From the NCBI GenBank assembly GCA_024364735.1, contig JAGFNQ010000294.1, positions 225,582 to 289,581 of the forward strand: DNA of 64,000 nucleotides. The letters are read 5' to 3'. Positions 34,909 to 45,879 of this stretch are shown piece by piece. The DNA is from Boesenbergia rotunda (lineage: Eukaryota > Streptophyta > Magnoliopsida > Zingiberales > Zingiberaceae). The stretch's first letter is position 1, and every line of letters starts with the position of its first letter. The notes beneath the pieces are model-generated. The model saw only the letters and a list, made by a program, of their open reading frames with translations. It did not search any database and was not told the origin of the DNA. Made by a program: the position numbers and the translations under genes.

Positions 34909-35000
34909 GGCGCCTCCATTGAAGGAGGCGCCCTAATGGAACCAGGCGCCTGTGTTCAATGAGGCGCCCTGTATGTCTAGGGCGCCCTGGTTCAAAGGGT
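34909..35000. repeat. GGCGCC hairpin cluster
   Basis: 34909-34932 is a perfect 9-bp stem GGCGCCTCC/GGAGGCGCC with loop ATTGAA. Further AGGCGCCT and GGGCGCCCTGG palindromes follow at about 34944, 34962 and 34979. It lies about 90-180 bp upstream of the TATA-like box. Confidence 0.85.
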
Positions 35001-35573
35001 TATCTGCTGCTGCAAGTTCGGCGCGGAGATAAGCGTTAACCAAGCCCTGTGAGGCATCTCAGTCATCACAGGCGCCCCAATGAGTCCTATATAAAGGGAC
35101 TTCGATCCCTCAACTTAGCACAACCATTCCACGATCATTCTAAGTGTTCCAAGTGACGATAAAGCGCTAACGACGAAGCTCTGCGACCAAAGAGGTTCCA
35201 GGAGGAAGTGCGCGACACTTCGGAGTTCCAGATTGGCCGGGCGTTCGACTTTTCTGTTTTGGTTTGCTTTTACATTTATGCAATTAATTTTCATATTATT
35301 TTTTATTGTAAAACTTGAACAGTAAGACGGGTTTCTCCGCCTCCGGAAAGTCCGGAAAGGAGACCATTAGTAGACGGGCGCTTTCCGTGCTTAGGCCTTG
35401 GACGTACTAACCCTGGGGGGTTGGGAACCAAGTAAAACCCGCTTGTCATCTGTGTCGTTTTATTTTTTGTTATTTCTATTTTTCCGCTACGCACTAACTC
35501 TCTATCTAGAACTATTGAAAGACGCAAGTTTCCGCAGAATTTTTATGGTCGATATTCACCCCCCTCTATCGAT

Positions 35574-36885
35574 GGCACCGGTCCCCATAATGCCGACTAG
35601 TGCCTTTCCCTTATCGCGGCGCAGCAAGCGCGTGCGGCTGGATGAAGATACTTCGACCGGCGCGGGCTCCACCATGTCGGCCCGGCTGTGGCGTGCAAGT
35701 AGGAGGGAGGGGGCCGAGCCACCTTCTGGCGGAGCAGCCTTTCCCCGACCTCTTTAGGGATTTGATGTTGCGGGCTCCTGGGGCCGAGTCGCTGGGCCAT
35801 CAGCGTGTGACCGCCTTAGAGGGATTCCTCGAGCCCAGGCTACTGAGAGGAGTTCGTACTCCTCGGGAGTAACGGTCATCACGACTCGATTGGGCGCTTC
35901 CATCATACGCCTCCGATCAGGCTGGGTGCCCCTCCTTCTAGCGCCAAATTGATCTTGTCGCGAGGCGAGGTGGAAGTCCCAAGGGCGAGATGGTCTCCCA
36001 AGCGGCACGAGCGGCTGAGGTAGTGCCGACCTGGCTCCTGCCTGCAAAACAGTGACCGTTAGCAAACCCGCCGGGGAGTTTCCCCGGCAAGGCACTCCGA
36101 CGGTCAAGTCAGTATCCGCAGGAAATATAGTGGAGCGAAAGGAAATGCAATAGTAGGGAGAGCTCGCGCGCATACCTGCGGAATGAGGAGTGGAGTGCTT
36201 ATATAGCCGGGGGAGCTGACAACCTCATGCCCGCGTTGACGAGACAGGGGTGTGACAACTGTTAACTCGTATGAGAGCACCTGAAAGTACTGCGGCATGA
36301 CACTTGGTGCTGAGGCAGTACGACGGTACTGAATGGGCGGGATACCCACGAGGGGGTGTCATAAATGGGCAAGGTGTGTAGTACCCTGACGTCAAGATCG
36401 TACCCCGGATGTAATGACATAGGGCGGCGTAAGGACGATCTAGTCCGTAGCCCAAGCACCGACCGGCGAGTCCAGGTGTCAAGGACTGGGTCAGGTCATG
36501 ACCAAGGAGCGTGGGTCGCCACGCGTTCGACTGGGAGAGTTGAGGCGCAGGGTTCTCCTTGAGTCGGAGGTCTGTCGGACTATGTCTGTCTGATTCTGTC
36601 TCGGTTCTGTGGGCTGTCGGATCTAGGGGATGTTGAGGGCGCGTGGGCCGCCACGCGTCTGACTGAATTGCACGACCAAGGTTCGGATCGGGGTGCGGGT
36701 TCGAAAGACTGAGTTAGGAGACGCTTGGGATCGACTCGACCGACCCTACCAAGGGTCGGTCGACGAGCGTCTTGGGGATTTCCTGGCTCCAGGACTCCCC
36801 TGGTGAGGTCATCGTCGACCCTTCTACTGAGCCTCCGTTGCGCCAGGCTAGCTGGCTGTGCGGGCCAAACTATCCGTAAGTAAGG
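35574..36885 (-). mobile_element. 5' end of a Tat-like Ty3/gypsy element (LTR, primer site, gag start)
   Basis: Read right to left: an LTR-like GC-rich stretch (about 36885-35950), then TTTGGCGCTAGAAGGAGGGG (about 35928-35947), the form of primer-site region found in Tat-lineage gypsy elements, then a short open frame with MMEAPNRVVMTVTPEEYELL (near 35903) as a possible gag start. The element is cut at 35574, against the SIRE-like LTR. The right edge is placed where similarity to the DUF247 downstream region begins (about 36886), so it is approximate. Confidence 0.55.
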
Positions 36886-37150
36886 CCGAGATCAATGTAC
36901 ATATACGAGAATGAGATGGACTCTCTCCGACTCTCTCTTGACAATTTCTCTTTTCATATTTTATTTATGTCTCCAAGGATAGCTGAATTAATTATTACAA
37001 GAAATATTTACAGAGCAAGACTCGACTCTCAATAAAGTCGATGAAAATGCTCTCTCAAGGGGTTGCCATGATGAATTTCATATTTTATTAGATTTGAAGA
37101 ATATATTATGGTGGCAATAATATTATGATATGGTTTATAAGCTTTGAAGA

Positions 37151-37193
<43 letters not shown>

Positions 37194-37559
37194 TATGACA
37201 TCATAATGACTCGTCGGCGCTCTATAAATGAACCAATTCAATTTTTAAATGAATATATTAATTTGTTAGAAAATTTTATTAAAATGATAAACCATATCAT
37301 TAATATATATAATTGATTAGGATCTGTTATAGTCGCTTGAACTATTTGAATTTTTTTTTTCCCAATTTGCAGCAAGTTAAACTTTATTGGTTTCAAAAAT
37401 ATTGCAAGAAGCTACAAATTGATCCGCTCGATACATTCCGTCAACACCGTTAATGAGACCGAACGTACTTTTGTACAGACAGAACGTAATTTTCTACAGA
37501 CAAAACAAGTTGCATGACTGCAATGTACAGATCGAACAAGTAAGCTAATTGTAAATCGT
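36886..37559 (-). pseudogene. DUF247 copy 5: 3' end and downstream relic
   Basis: Aligns with the downstream region of the intact DUF247 genes: TTTCTCTTTTCATATT...TTATTTATGTCTC at 36948-36975, CATAATGACTCGTCGGCGC at 37201, then AATTTGCAGCAAGTTAAACTTTATTGG and GATACATTCCGTCAAC (37430-37445) where the C-terminal coding end begins. Only the last few codons' worth can remain before foreign sequence at about 37560. Contains a (TTA)n microsatellite (37152-37194). Confidence 0.7.
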
Positions 37560-37799
37560 TTTCGATTTTATTTGTGTCTTGCTTTGTATTCTTCTTATAT
37601 TTCTTGTATTCGAGTTTGTACGAGGTTTTTCCATCTCAGGATTATTTTTGAGAAGGAGTGCATTTATAGTAGAGTTGCGTGCACTGTGTGGATCCTTGAA
37701 TTAGTCACCTCAAAAAGTGAATATCAAGTAAAAGAAGGTGTTAGCGATTGCTTAGTCTTCTACCGTAACAAATCTTTATCAGAACAAATTTGAAGCTAA
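37560..37799 (+). mobile_element. 3' LTR fragment of a SIRE-like element
   Basis: Resembles 2270-2450 in the LTR of the element at 1692: CATCTCAGGATT, GTGGATCCTTGAATTAGTCACC, then ATATCAAGTAAAA. No coding content. Confidence 0.5.
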
Positions 37800-39339
37800 T
37801 TACCTCCCTAGCTCTCGACGTGTCCTAACAAAAATATTAGAGTTAAGGTAAATAAACCTACTCAGATAACGGAATAACCATGTATTTAAAGAAAAAATGA
37901 GCTAAAGAATCAAATAAAAAGTATCCGCCTCGTAAATAAAGTCTACGTGTCTAAGTAAACCTCCCACAATCAACCGTGCAAGTCTAAAATTAAGGTCCTA
38001 TATCAAATATAATGTTTAGTTATTTATACAACTAATTAAAATAGTTAACTAATTATTAAACATAATTATAATCTAATTCTAGTTACAACATCAGTTAAAT
38101 TAATTAGTAAACAACAATGAATTCCTTCTTAACATAATTATCACAATTAGGTTAAATTTCAAAACCTCGCAACGAGATTAATAGTAGCATAACTAATTAG
38201 GATCATCCTAATTATTACATTTCATTTAATTAATTAAATGATTAATTCCCGATTGAGTCTTATTATCTAAATTAGTTTTAAATTTCCTAGGAATCAACCT
38301 CCATAAATCAAATCCCAGATTCCACCTAATTTAATCCAAGCGGGCTAGGTCAACAGGTTAGCACAGATCTAAACCCACCATCCTGATCTAGTTAGCAACA
38401 TCACAACATCTTCCCAATATACATGTCATCCTATCCAATTATCCCATATAAAAACCTAAGCCCTCTAATAGCCAACGGTAGGGGAAATCAACATCAACAG
38501 CATCATCTATTTCAACCTTGCATCACACTGCAAAGGGAAATCATAGTCCAAATCAGAAAACAAAACTAAAACTAAACCCTCATCTCCTTATGATCACGGC
38601 CAAAATCATTCTGCCACAGCTACTACAATTGAGAACTAGAAAAACTGGACCTATACAATAAATTAGCTTCAAGAACAGCACCCAAAAGCCACATACAAAT
38701 TCTAGAACCCAATTTTCAGCTCACAGTAGAATGCTACCCTCTGATCAGGATACCAATTCTTCCAAAATTAATGCTAAACCCATAAACCTTACTTGAATCG
38801 TCACACCCGTGGACCTTCTTCCCTTGCTTCTGATCCACAAGGAAAAAATCCACAAACAGCAGAAAAATGGTAATCTCCTCCTCCAACCCAAACTCCTAAT
38901 CTAGGGAAATCGCCCAGCCCTCTGATTGTGGCCGGCGATCACGTGATCAAGATGAGGGTTCTCCGCTCGGCGGGGTTTGCAGAGGAGGGGGAAAGAAGAT
39001 CGGCCGCTTCTCCAATGGCTTCGGTCATACACAGAGAGAAAGGAAAGAAAGGATCGAGTGGAGGAAAGGTGCGTTGGGCGGTGAGGCTATCTGCGGCGTC
39101 GACTATGCTCGAGGGAGGAGGAAAAGAAAGCCGGCGTTGCTCGCGTGGAGGTTGCGCCGTCGTCTTCGCGTGGAGAGGAACTGCTCTGAAGAGTCGGCAT
39201 CGAGCGAAACCGAGAGGGAAGGAAGGTTTAAGTGGTGGGAGCCATTTTTGCAAAAAGACCCTCCAACCTTTGCTATTCCAAACCAAGCCGTTAAGTTTTG
39301 TTTTTATGCACTTTAACCCTCAAATTTCAGTATTTAACA
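37800..39339 (-). mobile_element. Gypsy-type LTR, minus orientation, left end unclear
   Basis: The right edge GTATTTAACA (39330-39339) is the reverse of TGTTAAATAC, the start of the solo LTR at 7329. Both carry a TTTTTGCAAAAAG phrase followed inward by a GC-rich block (here 38930-39240). The left edge and TSD were not found. The open frame at 38928-39368 overlaps this block and is taken as chance in GC-rich sequence. Confidence 0.6.
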
Positions 39340-39759
39340 AAGTAGATCATGAAGGGTCAGACACTTAATTTGTACGAGGAGCTAGTGAAGTTTAAGTGGA
39401 TCATAAAGGACTGAACACTTGACATAAGATGTAAAGTCCAAATAGATCAAGGTTGACATGACACTTAATAATGGTGAAGTTTTGACATGTCAAAATTGAC
39501 CAGATGTTAGGCATAAGATGAGAAGTTCTGGCGGGTAAAGAGTGATTAGATGCTAAACAATAATGAAGTCCTGACAAGTTAAAGTTGACCAAATGCTAGA
39601 CAATGATGACATCTCGACAAATTAGGTAATTGTGAACTCCTGGCAAGTAAATGTTGATTGGATGCTAGACATTGATGAAGTCCCCGATGGGTTAAGATTG
39701 ACTAAATGCTAAGTAAAAACGTCTTGGTATGTTGGCGTCAATTGGATACTAGGCAAAGT
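39340..39759 (+). repeat. Degenerate tandem repeats flanking the copia solo LTR
   Basis: About seven decayed units with the phrase GAAGTCCTGACAAGTTAAAGTTGACCAAATGCTAGACAATGAT. The style resembles the tandem repeats inside SIRE-like LTRs, so this may be an old LTR. The sequence continues at 41957 after the insertion. No gene. Confidence 0.5.
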
Positions 39760-41956
39760 TGTTAGTGATATGAGAAAAGTGTCCTAAGGCAATCGCCTTA
39801 TGATTGTAATCATTTATTTTAATAAATGAATATTCACTATTTGAGTATACATGTTTATGTATTTGATTGAGATCTTAAACTCATTTACTGAATGTCCGCA
39901 ATACAATTCACAGCGTGAGAGAATTGTGATAAATTCACAACTAGTGATTATCTCTACATGTGCAATTGTGAAGTATTGAAATTGTCCCTAGTCGATGAAT
40001 TGATAAATACGGACACTATCAATTCTGTTGAGACTAGCATGAGTTATTCTCTAATCAGCTGATTCTCACTGGCTGGTGACATTGAGATGTCTGGAGATAA
40101 ACATGAATGCTAGTTAAGGGAACTAGTTCATTGGAATGACTGGCTGTAAAACTTCATATGGTAGTCTACATATAGATATGTCAATGAAGTTCTTACTGCA
40201 GCTTAAGTGCGATGTTCCTTAGACTTGCAGTGTTCAAGTCATCTTGGTCATGGAGACTTATACTTTGACATCTTAAGCAAGCATCTCCAAGGAGGTATGG
40301 ACCCAGGATGATTGGGTATAAGCCGAAGTGCCCGAAGATGTTTGAACAGCCTACAAAGGATTCACCACTCCTTGCGAGGAGATGTATACCCAAGGCCTAT
40401 CGTCGGATTGTTACTCGAAGCCTCTGGCCAGAGCATGACATGTTCAGAGTACGAATCTCTTAAATACATGAGAGTAATTAGAATCCGTAGGACGAGAAAA
40501 CGTTACTTGAGCTAGGTGTGACGTAGTCAGCCTAGTGGAGACTGACACACATAGACCATGTCCTGAACCAAGTGGGTATAAGATGGTGAAGGGAATGGGG
40601 CACGATTCATTATAGCTGCTGAAGGGTTTCAGAATTGTTTCTGAGGTCAACCATTGATCTTTCAATTAATTGGGGATCATGATGTACTACTAGGTGCCAC
40701 TCATGATCGTTCTATAATTGATTAATTATAGACGGCCAACATAAATCGAAAGCCTATTTAGTCACACGCACTATGAGTAATCCGAGGGATTTAAAACGAG
40801 TTGAAAATTGAATTTTCCAATCAAGAGAGATTAGGTTTGGTTAAGCCAAACGATAAGTCGAATCTGAATTTTTCAGAGACGCATCGGAAGCGTAATATGG
40901 CTAAGTCTTTTAAAGACTTAATAGATGAATTAAATAAGTTTAATTCATTGGGGCGTGGCTTGGATGGGCCGGCCAAAGAGGGTCTCCATCCTCTTTGCTT
41001 GGCCGGCCACAACAAAGGGAGAGAACTAAGTTTGGTTCAATTTATAAAATAAACCAAGTGTGGTTTGTTTTATAAAATTATGGATGATATAAATTTTTAT
41101 ATAATAAACCAAGGTTTGGTTTATTTTTCATGGAAATTAAAATGAACCATGGATTGGTTTATTTTATTTTATAAAATCAATCATAGATTGATTTACCATG
41201 ATAAGAAAATTTATTCCATAAGAAAAAGGAAACTTGGTTAATTTTTATCATAAATTAAAATATGATAAGACTTGACATGATGGAATAAGTCATTCCATGT
41301 TTGAGAGGCCACTATATAAAGGACCCAAGGCAAGACTTAAAAATCAATCGAAGTATTCTTGTCCGGGCTCTCTCCCTCTCCTCCCTTCTTCCTCTTGGCC
41401 GGCCACAAGCCTCTCCTCCCTTCTTCTTGCCGTGAGCACAAGGAGAAGTCCCGAGGCGACGAAGTTCTTCCGTTGGGACGATCTTCCTCTCCGGCCATCA
41501 TCACCTTGGGATTGGGCGCAAGTCATCTTCCTCCTTCTCGCCGGAATTGTGATTCCGGCCAACCTTGGTGGTGAGTTTTTCCGATGTGATTACTTCTCTC
41601 TTGGTTTTCTTGTCGCGTTCTCGGAGAATCTAGTAGTTCTCGAGAACACGAAACTCGTGGCTTTGCGAAGTCATCCCGAAGATACTCGGCGTGGACGCGA
41701 ATAGAGGCAGAACTTCTGAGGGACGCTTACGATTGGATCTCGTCCCTTCCATCGAGTTACGCGAGGTAATAAGTAAATTAGTTTACGTTTCTGCAAAAAT
41801 TTTAAATATATGATCATGTCTATACAAGATAAAATTGCATGCTTAGATGTGTGGTTAAATAATTTGAGAAATTATTTATGTTAAACCTTCCGCTGTACGT
41901 AATTAATTTTAAAATTACGAATCCGCATCAATGTCAACATGCACCCGGTCCCAACA
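39760..41956 (+). mobile_element. Copia solo LTR with perfect target-site duplication
   Basis: TGTTAGTGATATG at 39760 to GGTCCCAACA at 41956 (2197 bp), flanked by AAAGT at 39755-39759 and 41957-41961. No gag-pol. The 41340-41710 part is C/T- and GC-rich, as in leaders of Tork/Angela-type LTRs. It includes a repeated CTTGGCCGGCCACAA palindrome at about 40967 and 41394. The host sequence joins cleanly when it is removed. Confidence 0.85.
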
Positions 41957-43026
41957 AAAGTAAGAATTTAGTCCAAAAAGACTAAAATTAGAGGTCTCAG
42001 TCAACTGTTATGGAATAACAATCGATTGATGACCCTAAAATCCTGAGTTCGAGAGATTTGAGGTGGTTTGCATCAACGTCATATGTGTCAAACGGTCATC
42101 GGGAGTTTCATTTGTCATCGTGCTTGTTAATGACAGCTTGTTAATGACAGTTACTAGCAACTTTGTGTCAGAGCCGGAGTTGTCAGGAATGGTAGGAGAT
42201 CTTGATCGGATGGGTCTAGCTCGACAAGGATGTTCCCATAATACGAGTGCATCGTGGGTATGTTCTGATCAGGGATGTTTCTAAATTGTATAACCTGTTA
42301 GGGGATGCTCTCAATCAGAGATGTTCTTAAAATGTATAACCTATTATGGGGATGTTCTCAGTCAGGATGTTCTCAAAGTGAATACACTGTTAAAATGATG
42401 TATAGTTATTATGGGGATAGTCTCAGTCGGGATGTTTTCAAAGTGAGTGCACAATTAAAGTCTTATATAACTTGTTATAGAGATGATCTAAGTTGTCATT
42501 CCCCAAGCAAATGCACGGTTGGAGTTCTATGTAACCTATTGCAAGATGTTCTAATGTGTGTGTACGATCGGAGTTTTGTGTAACACAAGCGTATCCTTTT
42601 GAGCGGGTAGTTGATTCATGAACAAAGTAAAGTACCACACACACTATCAAAGCAAATTTTCGCTTTTCTTGTGTTTTAGATGGTAATTAAGTTGTCTTCT
42701 TCACGGATTGTGTATGTCAAAAGTCTCTCTAAGTGAGTGAATGACAACACATCTCAATAGCTGGTTTACAATGTAAAGTTTAGGTTTATTGTCACCCTTA
42801 TAGCTTGGTTTCAACCAGTAATCTACCAAATGACATTGTATATTAATTTGTCATATTATGCACATGAACCACACTTTATCTGTTACAAATTATAGCACAA
42901 TAAGAACTATTTAGTTTTACAAGCAAATTAAGTAACTTAATGTATTATCTTTTACTATGAAATTGTAACATTGTTGATCCCGAACGGCCTAGTATCTCCG
43001 GCTCCGCGGCACAAGAGTATTTTGCC
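41957..43026 (+). other. Unassigned, with degenerate GGGGATGTTCTCAGTC repeats
   Basis: 42290-42560 holds about five decayed units of 50-60 bp built on GGGGATGTTCTCAGTCAGGATGTTCTCAAAGTG. It probably continues the decayed LTR-like sequence left of the solo LTR. No gene recognised; 42600-43026 shows nothing further. Confidence 0.45.
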
Positions 43027-44307
43027 TTAGCACAACGTTCTTTGCATGTCGGCGCGTATTTGTGATCTACGCATCAGCAACAACCAACTACCGTCAATGT
43101 ATTCTATTTGTGGGTGTTCCATTTGTGGATATTTTGGTAACTCCCTGAAGACCCTTGCAATGTAGCAGTTTTTGAGGTCGACCACCACCTCCTTGCAGAG
43201 GTTGCCCAAGAGATTGACAACTTGCTGCTTTTTATTGCTAAGCCCGTTGATGATGATCGCTTCCTGCTCGAGTAGTTCAACGTCATTAACAGTGTGAGCG
43301 ATGCAAGATAAGAACCAGGCATAGGTCGAAATGTCATAGTAAGTAGGGCTGATCTTTTGGCACTGCTCCCATGCAATGAGGTTCCTAAAGAGGATGTCGT
43401 TATCTCATCAATCTCGATCTGAGGGATCTCTAAAACACCTTTCTCGAATGTGATATCCAAGAAAGACATTGCCTCTTTCTTCCTCTTGAGCTTTATTTGA
43501 TGAATCACCTCCAATCGAGTCGCAGTTTGTACCCGTCCCATCCTCCTCGGTTCCTCGAGTAGCCTTGGTCGAGCAAAAACACCTCTACTTCTGTTCAATG
43601 GCACAATACATAAATAAAAAAGATGGAGAATGTGATGAATTGTCTCTGCAGTGTCGTCCTTCGGTACTTGCAACTTCTTATCATCCATAAAGCCACTGAA
43701 GAATTGGGCCACCCATTTCTTTAGCCTACCGCGTTCACTAGGAAATGCTGAGTCGAACAAAGCCTCGAGCAAAAAGACATATCTCGCCTCACTATTGTCC
43801 ATGATCGTTCCCTGTTCATAATGATCGGGATTTCTATTTCTTTCAATCCAGCTCTTTTGCCCACCTTCCAAAACCACAAGATCATAATGACAAACACACA
43901 GTCCAACAACATCATCTCAATGAACTTTTTTCCACTCATGTTGTTTGGAGCCTGGAGGCTAGCTGTGAGTAAGTGATTCGCGGTTTGGTTTCTTCCTCCT
44001 TTATAAGTGTGAGATAGTTACTTGGACGTTTTTCATAACCCTTTTCCAACAATATGCCGAGCAAGATCCATTTGAGCCGATTAGTGACTTGAAGGCGAGG
44101 TTGATGAGAATGGTAATTAAGGTCCGAGCGAAACTATCGTTGGCTCATAGGCTTTAGGCTCAACACTTTGCAAATTTTTAGAGACTTTAAAGATTGTTGA
44201 ATTTTGATACCATTCTTGCCTTTGTCTTTCATAAAATGCCTTATCTTCAATTTCTCTTACCCATTCCTCATCTACGTCGCGTGTAGAGTACTATCTTTAT
44301 TCTCCAT
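43027..44307 (-). pseudogene. DUF247 (UPF0481) gene, copy 2: frameshifted and 3'-truncated
   Basis: Start at 44307 (MENKDS), matching copy 1. DUF247 blocks: TIFKV-like start near 44190, RKSWIERNRNPDHYEQ-type text at 43800-43860, FLLEALFDSAFPSERGRLKKW, TIHHILHLFYLCIVPLNRS, SFLDITFEKGVLEIPQIEIDE. The frame shifts after IEIDE (about 43410) and again before KEVVVDLKNCYIARVFREL (43140-43200). The LLLENQLPFF block present in other copies is deleted near 43780. The C-terminal membrane segment is gone; the last frame ends at 43027. Not functional. Confidence 0.8.
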
Positions 44308-45176
44308 TATCTGTAGCAAACAAAAATTATTCAATTAGAATAATTGTAAATTATTTTTAAATTCCCAATTGAATTTTAAATTTTATCTTAAGTCCCTATG
44401 TTAGAAAAGTTCATTTTCATTCTCTGCATATAAAGTTTCATTTGCTTTAGCTCCCTAATATATATTGATTTACCTGATTGCCCCAATTATTTTTAAGTAC
44501 AAAAAGTTTAAAATGAAGTATAACTTCTCCTGAATTTAGTATCATATAATTAAAATCTAATATATTTTCTATCAAATTGAGTACCACCTTTTTTTCGAAT
44601 ACAGTAATAAGTATAATTCTTTTTAAATTCAATATATTTAAATTAAAATTTAGTATATTTTTTATCAAATAGAGCACAATTCTTTTTCTGCCTAACCAAT
44701 TGATTAGGAGTTCATATCAATTGATCTTAGGATGAATTGATTAGATAGTACTCAATTTAATATAAAATATACTAATTTTAATTAAATGATACTGAATTTA
44801 TAAAGAATTATACTTTATTTCAGATTTTTTGTACCTAAAAAAAATTTATGGTAATTCGGTAAATTTATAGTTGAAACATATAAAACTTTCCATGTAGGGA
44901 GTGAAAATAATTTTTTTCTGACGCAGGGACTAAAGAGAGAGTTAATATTGCATATAGGGAATTTAGGACAATTTTTTCGAATAACTGTAAATAAAATTTA
45001 AAGGGCAATTTTAAAAAAAAATAGATAAAAGGTAAATACATCAAAACTTTAATTAATGTTGGTCTTAAATTTTAGAACTAAATTCCAAGATTTACAAAAA
45101 TAAATGAGCAAGATCCAATATTAATGAGCAAGATCCAAGAACACGACGTCGTGTTATGTTATGTTATTTGGGAAGA
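43530..45176. repeat. Segmental duplication, right copy
   Basis: Partner of 28967-30626. 44308-45176 is the AT-rich upstream DNA of DUF247 copy 2 and has no other gene. Confidence 0.85.
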
Positions 45177-45879
45177 TGAAAGAGAGAAATTATAAATTTG
45201 AAAAATGAACGAGTATTATTGCAGTCTATTATATTTAAATAAAAATAAAACATTAACGACAAATGTGAAAATAAATAAATACTAAAATTTAATATTTTTA
45301 TAACAAGTGCAGGAATCACCAACAACATGCATGTATATAGGCAATTATTCTAATAAAAAAAAAGAGAGATGATATTTAATGTTCATTTTTATGTAGAAAT
45401 AAAGTCTTAGATATGAGTATGAAACATATAGAAATATAATGGACTGAGAAAATAAAATAAAACTTTTAAAAAAGATACGATTTCCCCATTAATTATTTTT
45501 CCATCAATATTTTATAAAAAGAAGCTCTTTTATAAACCTTCATAAATATTTTTTTAAAAAAATACAGAATATTTTAGAAAAAAATTGACAAACTAAAACT
45601 TTGACTATATTTCTTTTAATCTTTTTAGAATACACAAAATCAGAATACATAATACCTATAAAAAAATGAATATGTATAAATTCAGAGAAAAATTCAATGT
45701 GCATTAATGATGTTCATTTGATATTTATTTGAAACCTACAAAGCTATTTGAGTACTTTTGACGAGAATGGGTTGATGAAGGAATATTTTGGAAAATACAT
45801 CTTTTAATAGATTCTAATGTATGATGTACTTTTCTAATATTAAAAATCTAATATTCATTAATGATAATTATTATAAGGT
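45177..45879. other. AT-rich intergenic sequence
   Basis: No gene, repeat or transposon edge recognised. Confidence 0.5.

Larger units (their letters stand above)
34112..35573 (+). repeat. LTR of a SIRE-like copia element, 3' end cut
   Basis: Starts TGTTAGTGTAAAATGC after a PPT. Contains the tandem GGGCACTAAGACCTGGTGAGTGAAGCT repeats (about 34230-34560), GGCGCC hairpins (34909-35000) and a TATATAAAGG box at about 35088. Near its end is ATATTCACCCCCCTCTATCG (35551-35571), which in this family lies just before the LTR edge. After 35573 the sequence becomes unrelated gypsy DNA, so the last bases and primer site are missing. Confidence 0.75.

Noticed and set aside
38928..39368. 146-residue open frame
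   Set aside because: Lies in the GC-rich block of a minus-strand gypsy LTR, has no domain, and an open frame of similar length exists on the other strand.
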